Source: Bog-532 sp963830385 (GTDB lineage Bacteria; Actinomycetota; Actinomycetes; Streptosporangiales; Streptosporangiaceae). Taken from it: a stretch of DNA of 64,000 bases. The stretch spans positions 1,426,001 through 1,490,000 of the forward strand of contig CAWHMD010000005.1 in the NCBI GenBank assembly GCA_963830385.1. Direction: 5' to 3'. The notes under the pieces were generated by a model. The model saw only the letters and a program-made list of their open reading frames with translations, had not been told where the DNA came from and did no database searches. Position numbers and translations under genes: made by a program. Shown here one piece after another: positions 61,981 to 64,000 of the stretch (its first letter is position 1; the number at the start of each line of letters is the position of its first letter).

Positions 61981-63069
61981 ATGGTCATCGCGCGGTGGCC
62001 TGCCGGGGTTTGGGGACACGGCATGCACGCTCTGCGAGTGCACGGGGCCAGGACCGCAGCCGACCGCACGGGCCGTTGGAACCGTCGGCGATTGACGTGG
62101 CGGCGGCTGCCGCTACTGCTCGAGCTGGTCACGCTGGCGGCCGCCTACGGGGCGCCCTCGCTGGTCCGGGTGGTGCTGACCACGGCCAAGAGCACGGCGT
62201 TCAGCCACGCGCTGGAGCTGTACCGGGTCGAAGCGAACCTGGGCCTGAACGTCGAGCCGTGGCTCAACCACCTGGTCGCCCCGCACGATCTGGCCGCCGT
62301 GGCCGTCGGCTACTACTACGGGCTGCTGCACTTCATCCTGACCCCGCTCACGCTGGCCTGGCTGTGCTGGTGCCGGCCGCGGGCGTTCGCGCGGCTCCGG
62401 TCGGCGCTGGTGCTGTCCACGATCGGCGCCAACGTCGTGTTCTGGACCTGGCCGGTGGCGCCGCCGCGGTTCGCCATCGCGGGCCTGACCGACGTCCTGA
62501 CCACGCACAACATCCTCGACTCGGCCGATCCGCACGGCGTGACCGGCGCCGCCAACCTGTACGCGGCCCTCCCCAGCCTGCACGTGTGCTGGGCCACCTG
62601 GTGCGCGGTGGCGGTGGTGACCGCCACCCGCTCCCGCTGGCGGTACCTGGCCTGGCTCTACCCGGCCGCCACGACGTTCGTGGTGCTGGCCTCGGCCAAC
62701 CATTTCGTGCTGGACGTGGCGGGCGGGGTGGCCGTCACCGCGCTGGGGCTGGCGGCCAGCCGGTTCCCGCTGCACCGGGCCCGCCGCCCGGCCCCAGTCC
62801 CGGCCCCGGTCCCGGTCGCGATCCCGGCCTCGGTCCGGGTCCCGGACTCGGTCCGGGTCCCGGCGGTGACCGGGCTCGGCCGGGTCACGGCGATCCTGAC
62901 GTCCGTCGGCGCGGCGGTGCTGGACGGCGCGTCGGTCAGCGCGGCCGCGTTCGGTGCGCTGGTGGGCGCGCCGACCCCGATCACGGCCGCCGTCCAGGCC
63001 TCCCGCGCCCGGGCCCTGGCCCCGCAGCGGGCCGCCGGGCCGATGAAGTTAACTGTGCCCGCGGGGTGA
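61981..63069 (+). CDS. PAP2-family membrane phosphatase / lipid-phosphotransferase
   Basis: 362 aa; ATG 61981, or ATG 62023 at residue 15. About six membrane helices between residues 40 and 265. PAP2 catalytic motifs: AALPSLHVCWATW near 198 (C2, SxxH) and ANHFVLDVAGG near 238 (C3, HxxxD), after an APPRF segment near 160. This is the AUR1/inositolphosphoceramide-synthase-like PAP2_3 pattern, which dephosphorylates or exchanges head groups on lipid phosphates. The C-terminus has a Pro-Val repeat (PAPVPAPVPV) that extends into the cytosol. Probably repressed by the divergent MarR protein. 21-nt tail overlap with the arginase-like gene. Confidence 0.87.
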   Translation: MVIARWPAGVWGHGMHALRVHGARTAADRTGRWNRRRLTWRRLPLLLELVTLAAAYGAPSLVRVVLTTAKSTAFSHALELYRVEANLGLNVEPWLNHLVAPHDLAAVAVGYYYGLLHFILTPLTLAWLCWCRPRAFARLRSALVLSTIGANVVFWTWPVAPPRFAIAGLTDVLTTHNILDSADPHGVTGAANLYAALPSLHVCWATWCAVAVVTATRSRWRYLAWLYPAATTFVVLASANHFVLDVAGGVAVTALGLAASRFPLHRARRPAPVPAPVPVAIPASVRVPDSVRVPAVTGLGRVTAILTSVGAAVLDGASVSAAAFGALVGAPTPITAAVQASRARALAPQRAAGPMKLTVPAG

Positions 63070-63987
63070 CCCGGGCTGGTTCAGGCCGGTCGCCAGCGCG
63101 CCGGCCACCGTGCCGACGTAGCGCGACAGGGACCGGCCGGAGGGTTCGTAGGAGGGATTGACCTCGGTGAACACCGCGGCCCGGAGCCCGGGAGCGGCGT
63201 AGAAGCCCGGCAGTACCTGGCCGGCCGTGGCCAGCGGGATGCCCAGGCCGTAGTGCGGGAAGTTGGCCAGCGGCAGGTCCCGTGAGTCGATCGTGTCGAC
63301 GTCGAAGTGGACGACCTGCCCGTCGGCGGCCGCGGTGATCGCGGCCAGCGCGCGGGCGGCGCAGCCGGCCGGGTCGGCCCGTATCTCCGGACCGGAAAAG
63401 CGCACCAGGCCGGGCCGCTCGCGGGCCCAGTCGGCCCGGTTGGAGTCGGGGTCGGTCTCGTCGTAGCCGAACTGGACCAGGCGCTGGTCGGTGAGCATCG
63501 GGTAGCGCGGGCCCAGCCGGGCCAGCGCGTTGTCGGCCAGGCCGAGCAGGTGCGCGGCCCCCATGGCGTCCAATACCCCGCTGGAGCTGGTCTCCGGGGT
63601 GGCCAGGTCGGCGTCGCCGTCCACGTAGAGCAGGCCGGCCTCGGGATACTGGCGCAGCACCCCGGCCATCACGCCCAGGCTGATCGTGCAGTCGCCGCCG
63701 AGCACGACCGGGAGACGGCCGCCCGCCAGTGCCGCCGCCACCGCATCGGCCACCACCCCGGCCACCCGCACCACCTCGGGCAGGCTGCGGGCGGTCGCCT
63801 CGACCGTGTCGGGGGTGAAGGTGGCGGTGACCACGTCGCCGAGGTCGGTCACGTCCAGGCCCGCGTCGGCCAGCCGGGTGACGAACCCGGCCGCGCGCAG
63901 CGCCGCCGGGGCGTGCTCCTGCCCCGCGTGGTGTGAGCCGGCGCTGGCCGCCGCCCCGATCACCGTCACCGCGGGAGCCACGGGCAC
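63049..63987 (-). CDS. Arginase/agmatinase-fold protein with altered metal ligands
   Basis: 312 aa; GTG 63987. Ureohydrolase fold: PVVLGGDCTISLGVMAGVLR near 93, LLYVDGDADLATPETSSSGV near 118, VVHFDVDTIDSRDLPLANFP near 225, AAVFTEVNPSYEPSGRSL near 280. In canonical arginases the Mn ligands are GGDH, DAHxD and SxDxD; here the first His is Cys (GGDC) and the second is Asp (DGDAD), while the DxD of the last motif is kept. The family hydrolyses guanidino or formimidoyl groups; with two ligands changed, metal choice or reaction may differ. Convergent with the PAP2 gene. Confidence 0.82.
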   Translation of the reverse strand: MPVAPAVTVIGAAASAGSHHAGQEHAPAALRAAGFVTRLADAGLDVTDLGDVVTATFTPDTVEATARSLPEVVRVAGVVADAVAAALAGGRLPVVLGGDCTISLGVMAGVLRQYPEAGLLYVDGDADLATPETSSSGVLDAMGAAHLLGLADNALARLGPRYPMLTDQRLVQFGYDETDPDSNRADWARERPGLVRFSGPEIRADPAGCAARALAAITAAADGQVVHFDVDTIDSRDLPLANFPHYGLGIPLATAGQVLPGFYAAPGLRAAVFTEVNPSYEPSGRSLSRYVGTVAGALATGLNQPGSPRGHS

Positions 63988-64000
63988 CTCCCCCGTCGGG

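Noticed and set aside
1..64000. tRNA, rRNA, CRISPR arrays, transposases, integrases, phage genes
   Set aside because: None recognised by eye. No direct-repeat/spacer array, DDE transposase or integrase motif was found. A covariance-model tRNA scan would settle the RNA genes.

Overview
The window is high-GC DNA (mostly above about 70% by eye) with GTG/TTG starts, many 4-nt ATGA/GTGA gene overlaps, a WhiB protein, an Lsr2 protein, several GAF-ANTAR proteins, a SigB/SigF-type sigma factor, an AftD-type arabinofuranosyltransferase and a Methyltransf_19 protein. Together these point to a filamentous or mycolata-like actinomycete. No rRNA, tRNA, CRISPR array, phage or intact insertion sequence was seen, so this looks like chromosomal accessory and envelope DNA.

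Region 1 (1-3 kb): the 3' part of a Tm-1-like (UPF0261) gene and its partner PEP-hydrolase-family gene, then a WhiB gene preceded by two tandem palindromes. Region 2 (2.8-13.4 kb) looks like a stress and regulation island: a PRC-barrel/DUF2382 protein, a small membrane protein, four ANTAR proteins (one without a GAF domain), a fatty-acid desaturase with a 57-aa membrane-protein gene antisense to its 3' end, a sigma region-2-only protein, an SDR, and a STAS protein next to a SigB/SigF-type sigma factor. Several genes here are decaying: an SDR tail, a MarR-like piece, a frameshifted toxin next to an intact antitoxin-like gene, and a MerR gene broken in the middle.

Region 3 (13.4-29.3 kb) is a glycan locus: pyruvyltransferase-like protein and large catalase, two GT2 enzymes, then, divergently, a GT2-GmhB fusion and a tightly overlapping operon (UXS-like SDR, carbamoyltransferase, GT9, GT, GT4, GmhA, HldE, GT9). 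With GmhB, GmhA and HldE present, the locus can be read as a complete route to an ADP-heptose plus transferases and a carbamoyl decoration. Region 4 (29.3-31.9 kb): a LysR regulator divergent from an MFS exporter.

Region 5 (31.9-45.4 kb) is an arabinan/envelope locus. The minus-strand operon is methyltransferase, AftD, PapA/condensation-like acyltransferase, and a DMT-Trm112 fusion, followed downstream by a DUF3068 protein. Divergent plus-strand genes are GT4, methyltransferase, a 42-aa DUF2613-like protein, a lipoprotein and an FkbM methyltransferase. The divergent promoter region holds two tandem TTAC-N6-GTAA operators and a good promoter. Region 6 (45.5-56.8 kb): a helical unknown, Methyltransf_19, Lsr2, APC permease, acyl-CoA ligase, GlpD and a membrane GGDEF-EAL protein, with long perfect inverted repeats at convergent gene ends.

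Region 7 (57-64 kb) is the best candidate for an undescribed system: a single protein read as MbtH, adenylation, carrier and thioester-reductase domains, overlapping by 106 nt a leucyl/phenylalanyl-tRNA transferase-like gene. It is followed by a MarR repressor with an operator array, a PAP2-family membrane enzyme and an arginase-fold protein with altered metal ligands. All functions are read from motifs by eye; no database search was run.
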